The notes beneath the pieces are model-generated. The model saw only the letters and a list, made by a program, of their open reading frames with translations, did not search any database and had not been told where the DNA came from. Of a DNA stretch of 64,000 nucleotides, positions 62,823 to 64,000 are shown in pieces. The DNA lies in the NCBI RefSeq assembly GCF_030700285.1, contig NZ_JAUYZJ010000023.1, positions 29,512 through 93,511 of the forward strand, written 5' to 3'. The DNA comes from Methylobacterium sp. NEAU K. GTDB lineage: Bacteria; Pseudomonadota; Alphaproteobacteria; Rhizobiales; Beijerinckiaceae. Position 1 is the first letter of the stretch; every line of letters starts with the position of its first letter. Position numbers and translations under genes: made by a program.

Positions 62823-63702
62823 CCCCCGAGCGACGCCGGGAGGCGGTGGACGGCATCCGAGAGAAGTACGACCTCTCGGAACGTCACGCCTGTCGAATCG
62901 TCGGCCAGCACCGCGGCACGCAACGCTACGTGCCGATCGTGCTGGCCGACAAGGATGCACTGACCCGCGCTATCATCGCCCTGGCATCTGGGTACGGACG
63001 CTACGGCTACCGCCGTGTCACCGCACTGCTGCAGGCAGCGGGCTGGCAGGTGGGCAAGGATCGGGTTCAACGCATTTGGCGTCGCGAGGGGCTTAAGGTC
63101 CCACAGAAGCACCGGCCGCGCAGCCGCCTGTGGCTGAACGACGGCTCCTGCGTGCGGCTGCAGCCGCTCCACCGCAATCACGTCTGGAGTTTCGACTTTG
63201 TACAGGAGCAGACCCACGACGGTCGAAGCTTGCGCATCCTGACGCTGATCGATGAGCACAGTCGGGCCTGCTTAGCGTTGAAGGTGGCACGGCGGATCAA
63301 CAGTGTGGGCGTGATCGAAGCGCTGGCCGACGCCATGTGCCTGCACGGCATCCCCGAGCATATCCGTTGCGACAATGGCCCCGAACCGAAGGACCGCGCA
63401 GCGAGATGATCTCCAAAGCACTACGCAAGTGGGTCGCCAAGACCGGCTCGCAGATCCAGTACATCGCGCCTGGATCACCGTGGGAGAACGGGTACTGCGA
63501 GAGCTTCAACGGCAAGATGCGCGACGAGTGACTGCGCCAAGAGATCTTCTACTCGCTCAAAGAGGCGCAAATCGTGATCAGGCTCTGGCAGAACACATAC
63601 AACCGCCTCCGGCCGCATTCGTCCCTCGGCTACCGGCCGCCCGCGCCTGTACCCATCCCAGATCTGGCCTTCCGGCTACCCATGGGCGCCACCATGCAGT
63701 AG
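62811..63702 (+). pseudogene. Broken IS3-family transposase OrfB (integrase core)
   Basis: The -1 frame from the slippery site encodes the DDE integrase core: HRGTQRYVP, GYRRVTALLQAAGW, HVWSFDFVQEQTHDGRSLRILTLIDEHSR (first Asp), CDNGPE (second Asp). It is then frameshifted near 63383-63400 (the usual GPEFRSE is replaced) and resumes in another frame with MISKALRKWVAKTGS and ENGYCESFNGKMRDE. Immediately after, at 63529-63531, an in-frame TGA stands where the family has Cys (DEC LRQEIF). The remaining HSSLGYRPPAP end runs to a TAG at 63702. It is non-functional as it stands. Confidence 0.88.
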
Positions 63703-63708
63703 CGCCTC

Positions 63709-63740
63709 AATTGGCTCGGTCCAAAATACAGGTCAGGTCA
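63709..63740 (-). repeat. Right inverted repeat of the IS3-family element
   Basis: Read inward it begins TGACCTGACCTGTATTTTGG. Matches the left end in the terminal ten bases and TTTGGAC. Confidence 0.8.
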
Positions 63741-63777
63741 CTATGCTGGTAATTACCCACGCCTGTGATGGCGGTGT

Positions 63778-64000
63778 TCAGGCGCCGACGGTTTTGAGGA
63801 TGGTGCCGAAGGGGCTGGCGCCGGTCAGGCGCGCGGTGTCGACGACGGTGCGGATGGCGGCCTCGCCTTCGGCCGCCCACATGGCGCGATAGCCATTGGT
63901 CACCTTCCGCTGGACGACGGCGGGACGCAGGAGCCGCTCGGAGCCATTGTTCGTGGGCTCGACCTGTCCGGGATAGGCGAGGAAGACCAGGAGTTGCTCG
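63778..64000 (-). CDS. IS66-family transposase, C-terminal fragment
   Basis: 73 codons run off the right edge, ending in a TGA at 63778. EPTNNGSERLLRPAVVQRKVTNGYRAMWAAEGEAAIRTVVDTARLTGASPFGTIL is the C-terminal part of an IS66-type DDE transposase (TnpC): the family's NN-x-x-ER-x-x-RP motif and the helical end. Whether the rest is intact cannot be seen. It lies 37 bases from the IS3 right end. Confidence 0.82.
   Translation of the reverse strand, partial: EQLLVFLAYPGQVEPTNNGSERLLRPAVVQRKVTNGYRAMWAAEGEAAIRTVVDTARLTGASPFGTILKTVGA

Larger units (their letters stand above)
62475..63740 (+). mobile_element. IS3-family insertion sequence (degenerate)
   Basis: Ends carry inverted repeats: left TGACCTGACCGGCTGGCTTT from 62475, right end reverse-complemented TGACCTGACCTGTATTTTGG to 63740; both have TTTGGAC downstream. 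The 1266-bp element has orfA and a broken orfB typical of IS3. The flanks CCCT and CTAT do not match, so no target-site duplication is clear. It sits beside the end of an IS66-type transposase. Confidence 0.88.

Noticed and set aside
62471..63744. Target-site duplication around the IS3 element
   Set aside because: The flanks next to the terminal repeats (CCCT and CTAT) differ; no 3-4 base duplication can be seen.

Overview
The window looks like chromosome of a high-GC alphaproteobacterium of the order Hyphomicrobiales, most likely Methylobacterium/Methylorubrum. The clues are very high GC in nearly all genes, a class I lysyl-tRNA synthetase, the alphaproteobacterial regulator TrcR (DUF1013), DUF4170 and DUF3307 proteins, and an intergenic motif common in this order. 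The genus is inferred from gene content; no rRNA or tRNA gene was found.

Layout. 1-5060: the 5' end of rimO (minus strand), then a tight pabB-pabA-pabC folate operon with a DoxX-like gene and a DUF892 gene. 5169-10308: a secreted protein, mazG, a membrane glycosyltransferase with an N-terminal MshEN-like region, a periplasmic binding protein and a ParE-type toxin-antitoxin pair. 10433-12755: lysK and an FMN-binding protein. 12935-21090: a predicted, uncharacterised peptide-ligation cluster (transglutaminase, circularly permuted ATP-grasp/alpha-E fusion, transglutaminase-DUF2126 fusion, divergent zinc peptidase). 21095-23116: mntR and mntH, divergent around a near-perfect MntR box, then a hairpin. 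23155-29126: a ThDP decarboxylase, an FAD reductase, a LysR regulator and an HD-GYP response regulator. 29265-38090: a deacetylase-like amidohydrolase, an MFS transporter, trcR, an alpha/beta hydrolase with a probable CTG start, prs and several small genes.

38401-46527 is a hydroxamate siderophore locus. An ECF sigma factor is followed by two divergent gene sets: N-hydroxylase, acyltransferase and MATE exporter on the minus strand; a one-module NRPS (MbtH-like, adenylation, carrier, thioesterase) and a GNAT acyltransferase on the plus strand. A perfect 27-bp inverted repeat sits between the two sets. The enzyme set resembles the Rhizobium vicibactin (vbs) pathway.

46838-54640: an SGNH hydrolase with a small coupled partner, an SDR, small proteins, a PepSY protein, a Tat-exported aldo/keto reductase and a larC-larE-larB operon for the nickel-pincer cofactor, without larA in view. 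55147-62198: a divalent-cation RND efflux pump (CzcBA-like), a small PHB_acc_N protein and a divergent two-component system. 62475-64000: a degenerate IS3-family element, with a textbook -1 slippery site, beside the 3' end of an IS66-type transposase, so the right edge is mobile-element territory.
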